Positions 7,397 through 14,318 of a DNA stretch of 38,918 nucleotides are shown piece by piece. The DNA is from Pseudoclavibacter sp. AY1F1 (GTDB taxonomy: Bacteria; Actinomycetota; Actinomycetes; Actinomycetales; Microbacteriaceae), in assembly GCF_002931075.1 (NCBI RefSeq), contig NZ_PSTQ01000021.1:1-38918 (forward strand), read 5' to 3'. Every line of letters begins with the position of its first letter. Position 1 is the stretch's first letter. A program made the translations under genes and the position numbers. The notes below the pieces were generated by a model. It saw only the letters and a list, made by a program, of their open reading frames with translations. It was not told the DNA's origin and made no database searches.

Positions 7397-10364
7397 GGTC
7401 GCCTCCTCGTGCACCCGTGCCGAGCACGTCATCGTCGTCTGTTTCGAAGTCGTCGACCGTGAGCGACGTCACGTCGCGCCGCAGCACGCGCTCGTCACCG
7501 TCGGCACCGTCGCCGTCGAGGTCGTACCAGGGGCGTCCAATCGTCTTCTCGCGGCGCCGCACATCCGCTGCCCTGGCGTTGAGGCCGCCGGTCGGGAGCG
7601 CAGTGAGGAGTGTCAGCGCGAGGAGGGCTCCCTGGACGATGAGCATCGAGCGCCCGAGCGTCGTGCCCGTGTTCGCGGTGTCGAGGGGACCGGCAACACT
7701 CGGGTCCGTCGGCTCGAGCGTCGGGCCGACAACCTGCCAGAGCGTTCCGAACTCCGTCGAGCCCGCCGGCCGCAGACCGGAGTTGGCGGACAGGGTGGAG
7801 ACGACCCGGCCTTCCATCGTGGCGGCATCGCTGGCGCCCTCCGGGACAAGCAGGTAGGAGATGCCCAGCGCGTGCAGCTCTTCCGTGGGGCGGAACAGCG
7901 AGTCGGACGCGAAGTTCACGGCAAGCTCTGCCAATCGCTGGTCGCCTGCCGAGAAGCCGACGCTCGTCGTGCGCAGCGTGGACTGCGAGTCGAGGCTGTC
8001 ACCGGTTCCTCGCTCGAGCCTGACCTCGACGGCGCCGCTCGCGAGCGGCACGATGACCAGAGTGCCGACTTCGTCGGAAGCCCGACCCTGGGCATCCACG
8101 ATGGCGGGGAGCGAGCGGCCGTCGCCCGCGCCGACAAGCGCATCGCCGCGCAGCATTGCGGTTGCCGGCAGCGCGGCCAGCAGAACGACACCGGCGAGCG
8201 CAACCCCGGCCGAAATGTGCGAGGCTCTCGGGCGCAGCGCGGCGAGCGTCGCGGCCGCCGCGATGACCGCGCCGAGCCACATGAGCGACTGAGCGCTGCC
8301 CGGCCACAGCGTGATGCTCTCGACCCCAACGTGCGCAAAGCCGAATCGGATCACTGCCGCGGCCGTCACGAAGCCGAGCAGGAGGAGCTGGAGTCCGAAG
8401 AGCGCCGGTCGCCAATTCCGCGACCCCGGAGCGAGAACTGCCAGCAGGAAGAGTGGCACCAGCAGAGCGGCCGCGACGAAGGGGGCAGCGGGGTACGCAT
8501 CCAGGAGGCCCCCTGCCCAGCTGGGATCCGCGACGAGCGAACCGGGGAACCCGAGGAGCAGCTGCCAGGCGTCCGGCGCCGTGCTCGCCAGCGGAACGCC
8601 AGGGTCCGCGAACAGCGCGAGTGGTCTCCCACGGTTCCACTGCGCGACAGCGAGCGGCGCGAAGAGCACCAGCGTCGGCGCTGCCGTCAGGAGCCGTTGC
8701 GCGAAACCCGAGCCGCCGATGACAAGCCACACGAGCCAGACGACCGCCAGGGGCACGGCGAGGAGCGGGGCGGATGCGATGGCGACAGCTGCGAGCAAGC
8801 CCGTGGCGGCCGCGCGCGACCAGTTCCTCGACGCGCTCAGGGCGGAGAAGATCAGCCAGGGCAGCACGAGGTGCGCGATGACCGCCGCAACCCGGCCTTC
8901 CGCGAGTGCCACGAGCAGCGGGGGTGCGAGCATCCACGCGAAGGCGGCGAAGGCGCGAAGCCCGGCCCTGTTGGTGAGGCGCGCGGTGAGGAGCCAAGCG
9001 CCCATCGCGGCGAGCGGGAGCGCGAACAGCCAGACGAGGACGATGCTCAGGCTGTGGTGCCAGAAGGTGAGGGTGCCGAGCACCGCGAGCACGTAGGTGA
9101 AGGGATCCGCGACGCCGAAGGCGCCGTCGCCCACATCGCGGACGCCGTAGCCGGTTCTCCCCCAGAGCGTTCCGATCGAGTCGGCGAGGGGCAGCAGGCC
9201 ACCTCCGGAGAGCGTCGACTGACCGATGAGGGGCAGGGCAAGTCCGAGGCCAAGGAGCGTGGAGACGAGCAGCACCCACAGTCCGCCGGAGCCGACGAGC
9301 GAATAGCGTTCGCGCTCCTCGTGGGTGAGCGCGCGCAGCTCCTCGCGCTGCAGGCCAAGCGTCTTCTGGTTCTCCTCGGCGCTGACGAGCAGCGGCTCGA
9401 TGACAGTCCACGGCTCCGTCCTCGTCTTCGCGAACTGCGCCCGCGAACGGGCAGCTCCCGTCTTGCCGAAGGTCACGCGCGACGCGGAACGGAGCTCAGC
9501 GAGGATGCGGCGAGGGCGCTTCCTGACGAGGTGCCAGATGCCCTTCAGGAGCGCGATCGGGATGAGGAGCACCCGGAGCACGCCGAACGCCGCCGCGGGA
9601 GTCTTCGTGAGGCTGCGATGGACCCGCGCGGTGTCTCGCGCGGCCTCGAGTGCGGACGCACTCATCCCCGGGTTCATCGCCGCGGTTCCCGGAGCCTCCG
9701 GATCACAGGCGACCCGAGCGGAGGGCGTCAGCAGTACGCGGCCGCCTGCCAGCCACACTCGCGTGCAGAAGTCGAGCGCATCATCCACCGCGGGAAGGCC
9801 CGGGTCGAAGCCGTCGAGTGCCAGCCACGGCTCGCGGCGGACGAGCATGCCGCCAGCCGCGACACCAAGCACGTCGGAGTCCTGGTCGAACTGTCCCTGG
9901 TCGAGCTCATCCTCGCGGAGGCGAAGGCTCTCGCCGTTCTGCAGCATCGACTGCCCGAATTCCACGAGCGTCGCAGCGTCGTCGCTGCGAACAAGCTTCG
10001 GGCCCGTCACCTCGAGCGATGGATTCCGTTCGGCCGTCGCGAGGAGCTGCTCGAGTGCGTCGTACTCAGGCGCGTTATCGGCCGCGAGCAGCCAGAGCCA
10101 GTCCCCCTCAGCCTGGAGCCCCTGCTCCTCGAGCACAGCCACCGCCTCGGCGACGGCCCCACCGAAGGTCGTGTCCGTCTCGAGCGTCAGCAGGATGTCC
10201 GGCTCTGCCGCGCGCATGACGTCGAGCGTCGAATCCTTCGACGCCAGATTCACCATCACGACACGGTCTGGCAGACGCGAGGAGCCCTCGAGCGCGGCGA
10301 TGGTGCGCTCGAGCGCGCGCGACGCATCTCGCGCGACAAGGATTGCGGTGACTCCGGGACGCAT
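7383..10364 (-). CDS. Large membrane glycosyltransferase family 2 protein
   Basis: This 993-residue protein has an N-terminal GT2-like domain (about 1-260), a linker, and a C-terminal membrane region (about 340-830) with roughly ten or more hydrophobic helices. A 100-residue soluble segment follows, with one more helix near the end. In the conserved actinobacterial whiB-manB cluster this protein is paired with DUF5719. It probably transfers sugar to a lipid or wall acceptor. The nucleotide-sugar motifs are unusual: VMVNLASKDST (36-46) replaces the usual V-D-D/T-G-S-x-D, and LLAADNAPE (92-100) replaces LLHDDxAPE, so the first Asp of the metal site is missing. The ATG at 10364 follows TACCAT by 7 nt (leaderless). 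Confidence 0.85.
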   Translation of the reverse strand: MRPGVTAILVARDASRALERTIAALEGSSRLPDRVVMVNLASKDSTLDVMRAAEPDILLTLETDTTFGGAVAEAVAVLEEQGLQAEGDWLWLLAADNAPEYDALEQLLATAERNPSLEVTGPKLVRSDDAATLVEFGQSMLQNGESLRLREDELDQGQFDQDSDVLGVAAGGMLVRREPWLALDGFDPGLPAVDDALDFCTRVWLAGGRVLLTPSARVACDPEAPGTAAMNPGMSASALEAARDTARVHRSLTKTPAAAFGVLRVLLIPIALLKGIWHLVRKRPRRILAELRSASRVTFGKTGAARSRAQFAKTRTEPWTVIEPLLVSAEENQKTLGLQREELRALTHEERERYSLVGSGGLWVLLVSTLLGLGLALPLIGQSTLSGGGLLPLADSIGTLWGRTGYGVRDVGDGAFGVADPFTYVLAVLGTLTFWHHSLSIVLVWLFALPLAAMGAWLLTARLTNRAGLRAFAAFAWMLAPPLLVALAEGRVAAVIAHLVLPWLIFSALSASRNWSRAAATGLLAAVAIASAPLLAVPLAVVWLVWLVIGGSGFAQRLLTAAPTLVLFAPLAVAQWNRGRPLALFADPGVPLASTAPDAWQLLLGFPGSLVADPSWAGGLLDAYPAAPFVAAALLVPLFLLAVLAPGSRNWRPALFGLQLLLLGFVTAAAVIRFGFAHVGVESITLWPGSAQSLMWLGAVIAAAATLAALRPRASHISAGVALAGVVLLAALPATAMLRGDALVGAGDGRSLPAIVDAQGRASDEVGTLVIVPLASGAVEVRLERGTGDSLDSQSTLRTTSVGFSAGDQRLAELAVNFASDSLFRPTEELHALGISYLLVPEGASDAATMEGRVVSTLSANSGLRPAGSTEFGTLWQVVGPTLEPTDPSVAGPLDTANTGTTLGRSMLIVQGALLALTLLTALPTGGLNARAADVRRREKTIGRPWYDLDGDGADGDERVLRRDVTSLTVDDFETDDDDVLGTGARGGDHDAR

Positions 10365-10371
10365 TGAACGA

Positions 10372-10377
10372 ATGGTA
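10372..10377 (-). promoter_or_regulatory. -10 box of leaderless glycosyltransferase-DUF5719 operon
   Basis: TACCAT on the minus strand is followed by 7 nt and the ATG at 10364. This is the same spacing as the other leaderless starts in the window, and no Shine-Dalgarno sequence is seen. Confidence 0.6.
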
Positions 10378-10426
10378 TTCGGCTCCCCCGGGCGTTGTCG
10401 CATTGCGGGCGGCAAGCCGCGAACCC

Positions 10427-10446
10427 GCACCTGCACCTGCACCTGC
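10427..10446. repeat. Hexanucleotide GCACCT repeat, three copies
   Basis: Three tandem GCACCT units are followed by a partial GC. They lie in the non-coding block upstream of the large glycosyltransferase gene. The word CACCTGC also occurs, on the other strand, in each unit of the 24-bp array further right. Confidence 0.8.
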
Positions 10447-10536
10447 CGCGGTCCGCAACCCCGATCATCCCTGCACAAGCATGCCCGCGCGGAACAAGCG
10501 CGCCCGCGAGCCGACGCTTCCGGGCCGGCAGTTCGT

Positions 10537-10638
10537 CAATTTGAGGGCGAGTTGACGCGCCACTCCACCACCGCGCCGATTGTTGGCCAGAACCCCGGGG
10601 GTCCCGCCGCTCCTCAACAACAACTCACCCTCAAATTG
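10537..10638. repeat. Imperfect 18-bp inverted repeat pair
   Basis: The left arm 10537-10554 and the right arm 10621-10638 are reverse complements with a single mismatch, separated by 66 bp. The right arm runs directly into the first unit of the 24-bp tandem array (they share 10636-10638). No open reading frame of interest lies between the arms. Confidence 0.85.
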
Positions 10639-10741
10639 GCAGGTGCAGCAAGTTCGAAGTTGGCAGGTGCAGCAAGTTCGAAGTTGGCAGGTGCAGCAAG
10701 TTCGAAGTTGGCAGGTGCAGCAAGTTCGAAGTTGGCAGGTG
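10636..10741. repeat. 24-bp tandem repeat array, 4.4 copies
   Basis: Four identical 24-bp units start at 10636, 10660, 10684 and 10708, then 10 bp of a fifth unit (10732-10741). Each unit junction carries CAAGTTCGAAGTTG, a near-palindrome around TTCGAA that differs from its reverse complement only at the two G positions. The array is non-coding by context, between a gene start at 10364 and the whiB terminator. The period of 24 bp slightly exceeds two helical turns. It could be a protein-binding array or a slippage-generated minisatellite. Confidence 0.95.
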
Positions 10742-10750
10742 AGCCCGCAC

Positions 10751-10783
10751 AAGCTCAGAGGTAAGGACACGAAAGCTCAGAGG
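10751..10783. repeat. 11-bp direct repeat AAGCTCAGAGG
   Basis: Two exact copies, at 10751-10761 and 10773-10783, are offset by 22 bp. They lie immediately after the 24-bp array and before the long hairpin, adding to the repeat mosaic of this block. Confidence 0.85.
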
Positions 10784-10788
10784 AAGCA

Positions 10789-10834
10789 CACGGGAGGTAC
10801 ATGTTCCTGGTGCCAGGAGCGTGTATCTCCCGTG
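10789..10834 (+). other. 22-bp hairpin, fully paired only as plus-strand RNA
   Basis: Arm 10789-10810 pairs with 10813-10834 across a 2-nt gap, so in practice the innermost pair opens to a 4-nt loop. Of 22 positions, 19 are Watson-Crick. The other three (10797 with 10826, 10802 with 10821, 10804 with 10819) are G-U wobbles on the plus strand and would be C-A mismatches on the minus strand. There is no U-tract. It could be a small RNA element, a terminator or part of a mobile repeat. Confidence 0.7.
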
Positions 10835-10890
10835 CGGATGCAGCCCGCGCGGCGCTGCGCGCGCTTCACTGAAGCGGGTGGATGCACGAA

Positions 10891-10923
10891 GGGCCCCGAC
10901 CGACCGAAGTCGGCACGGGGCCC
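10891..10923 (-). terminator. whiB terminator with UUCG tetraloop
   Basis: An outer 8-bp stem (10891-10898 with 10916-10923) and an inner 5-bp stem (10900-10904 with 10909-10913) enclose a loop that reads C-UUCG-G in minus-strand RNA, an exceptionally stable tetraloop. It lies 45 bp past the whiB stop. The orientation of the tetraloop points to function on the minus strand. Confidence 0.8.
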
Positions 10924-10967
10924 CGTCTGCTTGTTGTGTCCGGCCTGCCGACCAGGCGTCGTGCGAG

Positions 10968-11285
10968 CTACGCCAGCTTGCGCAGTTTGCGCCGCTCTCG
11001 CTCGCTCAGTCCGCCCCAGATGCCGAAGCGCTCGTCGTTCGAAAGCGCATACTCGAGGCAGTCGCTCCGAACCTCGCAGGAATCGCAGATGCGCTTCGCA
11101 TCGCGCGTCGATCCGCCCTTCTCCGGGAAGAAGGCCTCGGGATCAACCTGCGCGCACAGCGCGTCAGCCTGCCACGCGAGCGGGTTGTCGTCACCGACAT
11201 TCCTTCGAACTCCTGGGACGCCGAGGTTGACCGGGTCGACATACCAGTCTTCGGGAACCGAGGGGTTCCTCCCTGGAATTGCCAT
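10968..11285 (-). CDS. whiB: WhiB-family iron-sulfur transcription regulator
   Basis: The 105-residue protein has the four iron-sulfur ligand cysteines of the Wbl family: Cys44, then Cys67-x2-Cys70 and x5-Cys76. These are followed by the G-I-W-G-G turn (88-92) and a basic C-terminal tail, RERRKLRKLA, that contacts DNA. The start is ATG 11285, preceded by GGGGAG about 8 nt upstream. Wbl proteins hold a 4Fe-4S cluster and act with the principal sigma factor. The position next to manA, manB, DUF5719 and DUF3499 matches the WhiB/WhmD (WhiB2) type, which controls septation and sporulation genes in relatives. The subtype is inferred from context. The 5' region has a hairpin and a palindrome that may regulate it. 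Confidence 0.93.
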   Translation of the reverse strand: MAIPGRNPSVPEDWYVDPVNLGVPGVRRNVGDDNPLAWQADALCAQVDPEAFFPEKGGSTRDAKRICDSCEVRSDCLEYALSNDERFGIWGGLSERERRKLRKLA

Positions 11286-11308
11286 ATCACGTTCTCCCCA
11301 CGTTGCTT

Positions 11309-11351
11309 GCGGGCACCTGCCCGCGCGTCGGAATCATTACATCGTTGTAAT
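11309..11351 (-). promoter_or_regulatory. whiB upstream palindrome and leader hairpin
   Basis: Bases 11336-11351 form ATTACA-N4-TGTAAT, a perfect dyad about 50 bp before the whiB start. Between it and the gene, 11309-11324 forms a 7-bp hairpin arm pair with a 2-nt gap. On the minus strand -10-like words (TGTAAT, AATGAT) overlap the dyad, so a bound dimer could repress or autoregulate. No regulator can be named from sequence. Confidence 0.5.
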
Positions 11352-11502
11352 TCACCCCGCGTCAAGTCGGAAGCCCTCAACACTAAGCCCGGTCTTGAGA
11401 CTTTTCGGAGAAGCCGCGCGCGATTCGCGGCGGCGTGTCGCAGAGGATCCCCCGCCGGGCCGGGGTGGAGCCCCTCGAATCCGGCGCGACAGAAATTCCC
11501 AG

Positions 11503-12834
11503 CTAGTCGGCGTGTCGCATCGGCACCGTGTCGCGCCTGTCGAGACCCGGGCCAGCAGCGAAGAGGTCGACCGAGCCGATGACCCGCACCGGCAGTTCGT
11601 CCGGGGTCACGAAGACGGACTCACCCGCCGTGATGGTCGCCGTCGACTTGGCACCCTCGAGCTGGGCTTCCCCCTGAAGGCACAGCAACATCGTCGGGCC
11701 GTCGAGGTGGATGGTCTTGACTGTCTCCTCCTCGCCGGGAACGACCCTCACGAGGCGGAAGTCCGGGATCTCCGGCCGGTACTCCTCCACGCCCTCCTGG
11801 ATGCGCGTGGCCGCGATGTACGGCGGCGGCACGGGCGCGAAGTCGAGCCGCGCCAGAAGCTCGGGGATGTCGATGTGCTTCGGCGTGAGACCCCCGCGGA
11901 GCACGTTGTCCGATGCCGCCATGATCTCGATGCCGAGCCCGCGCACGTAGGCGTGCATGTTCCCCGCAGGGAGGAAGATCGCCTCGCCCCTGCGGATGGT
12001 GATGTGGTTGAGCAGGAGCGCAAGCGCGATCCCGGGGTCTCCCGGATACATGCGCGCCAGCGTCGCGATGATGCCGCGTTCTCGGGCGAAGCGCTCGGCC
12101 GGGTCGCCGGGCTCACCGCCCGCAAGCGCAACCCTCGACACAGCCACGACGAGTTCATCGACGGACTCGCCGCCCTCGAGGAGCAAGGTGACGAGCGCAC
12201 GCAGGTCTTCCCCAGTGGAGAGCGCAGCGACTCGTGCCGTGAAGTCCGCGAGCGCCGCGCGGCCTGACTCCGGGTGCGCCTCGTCCGCGGATGCGCGCAG
12301 TGCGAAGTCGCCGACCACGGCCGCGACCTCGGCGAAGTCCCGGAAACCCGCAAGCGCATCCATCGTCTCGCTGAGCGCCAAGAGCATCTCGGGCTTGTGG
12401 AGCGGGTCCTTGTAATTGCGCTCGGGCGCACCGAGCGGGACGCCCGCCGCGTTCTCGCGGTCGAACCCGAGACGCGCATCCGTCAGCGTCGGATGCACCT
12501 GGAGCGACAGGGGAGCCGCGGCGGAGAGCACCTTGAGGAGGTACGGCAGCCTCGGCCCGTCACCCTCGCGCAGCCCCATGGCGTATCGCCCGAGCGTGGC
12601 CACTGGCTCCTGCGCGATCCAGGCGTCGAGGGTCGTCGCACCACCGGCGGCTTCAGGGTCGACGATGCGGCTCGGGGCGCCAGGGTGCGCGCCAAGCCAG
12701 AGCTCGGCCTGCGGCACCCCGTCCCAATCGGCGTCGTCGAGGGTGCAGGCGCCCGTGGTGCCGAGCAACTGCGAGATCGAACCGGGGGCACCCCAGGCGT
12801 AGTCACGGGGCGCATTCTTCAGTGGCAGAAACAT
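11503..12834 (-). CDS. manA: Mannose-6-phosphate isomerase, class I
   Basis: The 443-residue zinc enzyme interconverts fructose-6-phosphate and mannose-6-phosphate, feeding manB. The opening MFLPLKNAPRDYAWG is typical. The zinc ligands are visible in LQVHP (Gln112, His114) and HKPEM (Glu149), with the later histidine in GNMHAYVRGLGIEIMAASDN. The C-terminal jelly-roll part follows at normal length. The ATG at 12834 lies 7 nt after TAGCCT, which indicates a leaderless mRNA and excludes the 41-residue upstream extension of the frame. It stands alone, upstream of whiB on the same strand. Relatives usually place manA between manB and ahcY, so the order differs here. Confidence 0.95.
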   Translation of the reverse strand: MFLPLKNAPRDYAWGAPGSISQLLGTTGACTLDDADWDGVPQAELWLGAHPGAPSRIVDPEAAGGATTLDAWIAQEPVATLGRYAMGLREGDGPRLPYLLKVLSAAAPLSLQVHPTLTDARLGFDRENAAGVPLGAPERNYKDPLHKPEMLLALSETMDALAGFRDFAEVAAVVGDFALRASADEAHPESGRAALADFTARVAALSTGEDLRALVTLLLEGGESVDELVVAVSRVALAGGEPGDPAERFARERGIIATLARMYPGDPGIALALLLNHITIRRGEAIFLPAGNMHAYVRGLGIEIMAASDNVLRGGLTPKHIDIPELLARLDFAPVPPPYIAATRIQEGVEEYRPEIPDFRLVRVVPGEEETVKTIHLDGPTMLLCLQGEAQLEGAKSTATITAGESVFVTPDELPVRVIGSVDLFAAGPGLDRRDTVPMRHAD

Positions 12835-12841
12835 CACGCGA

Positions 12842-12847
12842 AGGCTA
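12842..12847 (-). promoter_or_regulatory. -10 box of leaderless manA
   Basis: TAGCCT on the minus strand is followed by 7 nt and the ATG at 12834. No Shine-Dalgarno sequence is present between them. Confidence 0.6.
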
Positions 12848-13070
12848 CCGAATCTCGGTGCGACTGTGGGAGTGGCTGGCGGAACTGCAGGGCAGATACA
12901 ACGGCCCGCCCGGAGTGGGGGCCCGAATTCACGGATTCTGCCAAGCCGCTGGCGCATCCCGGTCGCGAGTTCGTAGGCTCGCGGAGCGCCCTCATCGTCG
13001 CCAGAGGCAATGTCGCCGGCCTGACGATCACGGAGCGCCCATCACCCGCGCGAATCGGAACAGGACGGTC

Positions 13071-14258
13071 ATGGACCACAACGAGTTTCAGCTGCTGCCA
13101 GGCGACTTCACGGGGCTCGAGGCAGACCTCACCCCCGAGGAGAAGGGCCTGATCACCGACCTCCGCAGCTATCTCGAGCGTGACGTGCGCCCCGTCATCG
13201 ACGAGCACTGGGAGGCGGCGACCTTCCCGCGCGAGATCGTCGCGGGCCTCGCCTCCGCCAAGGTGGTCGGCCTTGCTTTCGAGGAAACCCGCCCCTTCGC
13301 GAACTCCGCCGTCTTCCGGGGGTGGACCGCCCTCGAGCTCGCTCGGGTGGATGCAAGCGTGGCCACCTACGTCGGCGTGCAGAACGGACTGGCCCTCGGC
13401 GCCATCGGGCTGTGCGGCTCGGCGGCCCAGCGCGAGCGGTGGCTTCCTGCCCTGGCCTCCGGCGAGATCGTCGGCGCCTTCGGCCTCACCGAGCCCGGCT
13501 CTGGCAGCGACTCGGCGAGGGGCCTCACGACGACCGCCGAGCTCGTCGGCGATGAGTGGGTGCTGAATGGCGCGAAGCGGTGGATCGGCAACGCGACCTT
13601 CGCCCACATCGTCGTGATCTGGGCGAAGGACGTCGCGGACGGACAGGTCAAGGGGTTTGTCGTGGACACCTCGCTGCCGGGCTTCACCGCGACGAAGATC
13701 GAGCGCAAGGTGTCCTTGCGCATCGTGCAGAACGCCGACATCACCCTCGACAACGTGCGCGTCCCCGCCGACGCGAAGCTCGAGCACGCCAATTCCTTCA
13801 AAGACACTGCTCGCGTGCTCCGCCAGACCAGAGCCGAGGTGGCCTGGCTCGCGACGGGCATCGCTGTCGGCGCCTACGAGGCCGCACTCGCCTATGCCAA
13901 GGAGCGAGTGCAGTTCGGAGCCCCCATCGCCGCGCGTCAGCTCATTCAGGAGCGTCTCGTCGACGCGCTCGGGCTCATCACGTCGAGCATTACGCTCTGC
14001 GTTCGCATCTCGCAGCTCGGCGACGCCGACGTGCAGAGGGACGAGCACTCCGCGCTCGCAAAGGCAGTGGCCACGAGCAACATGCGTCAGGTCGTCGCGC
14101 TCGCGCGCGAGGTCTGCGGAGGGAACGGCATCGTCGTCGACTCCGGGGTCGGCCGGTTCTTTGCGGATGCGGAGGCCATCTACTCGTATGAGGGGACCAG
14201 GGAAATGAACACCCTCATCGTCGGCCGGTCGATCACGGGTCACGCGGCCTTCGTGTGA
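13071..14258 (+). CDS. Acyl-CoA dehydrogenase, glutaryl-CoA-dehydrogenase-like fold
   Basis: This 395-residue flavoenzyme would oxidise an acyl-CoA to the enoyl-CoA and pass electrons to ETF. It shows the family's FAD/substrate segment GAFGLTEPGSGSDS, the W-I-G-N-A strand, and the catalytic base Glu374 in YEGT followed by NTLIVGRSITG, a C-terminus most like glutaryl-CoA dehydrogenases. However, by alignment from memory, the two polar residues that hold the glutaryl carboxylate in human GCDH (Glu87, Arg94) correspond to Ala91 and Ala98 here, so the true substrate is probably different. The ATG at 13071 follows AGGA at good spacing. The long upstream frame is non-coding. It is monocistronic by spacing. 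Confidence 0.9.
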   Translation: MDHNEFQLLPGDFTGLEADLTPEEKGLITDLRSYLERDVRPVIDEHWEAATFPREIVAGLASAKVVGLAFEETRPFANSAVFRGWTALELARVDASVATYVGVQNGLALGAIGLCGSAAQRERWLPALASGEIVGAFGLTEPGSGSDSARGLTTTAELVGDEWVLNGAKRWIGNATFAHIVVIWAKDVADGQVKGFVVDTSLPGFTATKIERKVSLRIVQNADITLDNVRVPADAKLEHANSFKDTARVLRQTRAEVAWLATGIAVGAYEAALAYAKERVQFGAPIAARQLIQERLVDALGLITSSITLCVRISQLGDADVQRDEHSALAKAVATSNMRQVVALAREVCGGNGIVVDSGVGRFFADAEAIYSYEGTREMNTLIVGRSITGHAAFV

Positions 14259-14318
14259 CCCTCCTCTTGGCTCACGCGGACCCCGGATTCCGGGTGGAAG
14301 AACCGGGGACTTGCGCGA

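Noticed and set aside
6330-10367. 1345-codon plus-strand open frame antisense to the glycosyltransferase and DUF5719 genes
   Set aside because: It mirrors the real minus-strand genes, has Arg/Ser/Glu-rich low-complexity translation with no recognisable domain, and owes its length to high GC at third positions.
10636-10741. CRISPR array
   Set aside because: The 24-bp repeats are contiguous with no unique spacers and there are no cas genes.
10580-11230. Plus-strand frame that translates the 24-bp array into an eight-residue repeat
   Set aside because: The period is a multiple of three, so the array is open in several frames. There is no ribosome-binding site, and the frame runs on through the whiB terminator and into the opposite strand of whiB.
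14282-14308. Terminator after the acyl-CoA dehydrogenase
   Set aside because: Only 5-6 bp stems (CCCGG-ATT-CCGGG or CCCCGG with CCGGGG) can be drawn, too weak to list as a terminator.
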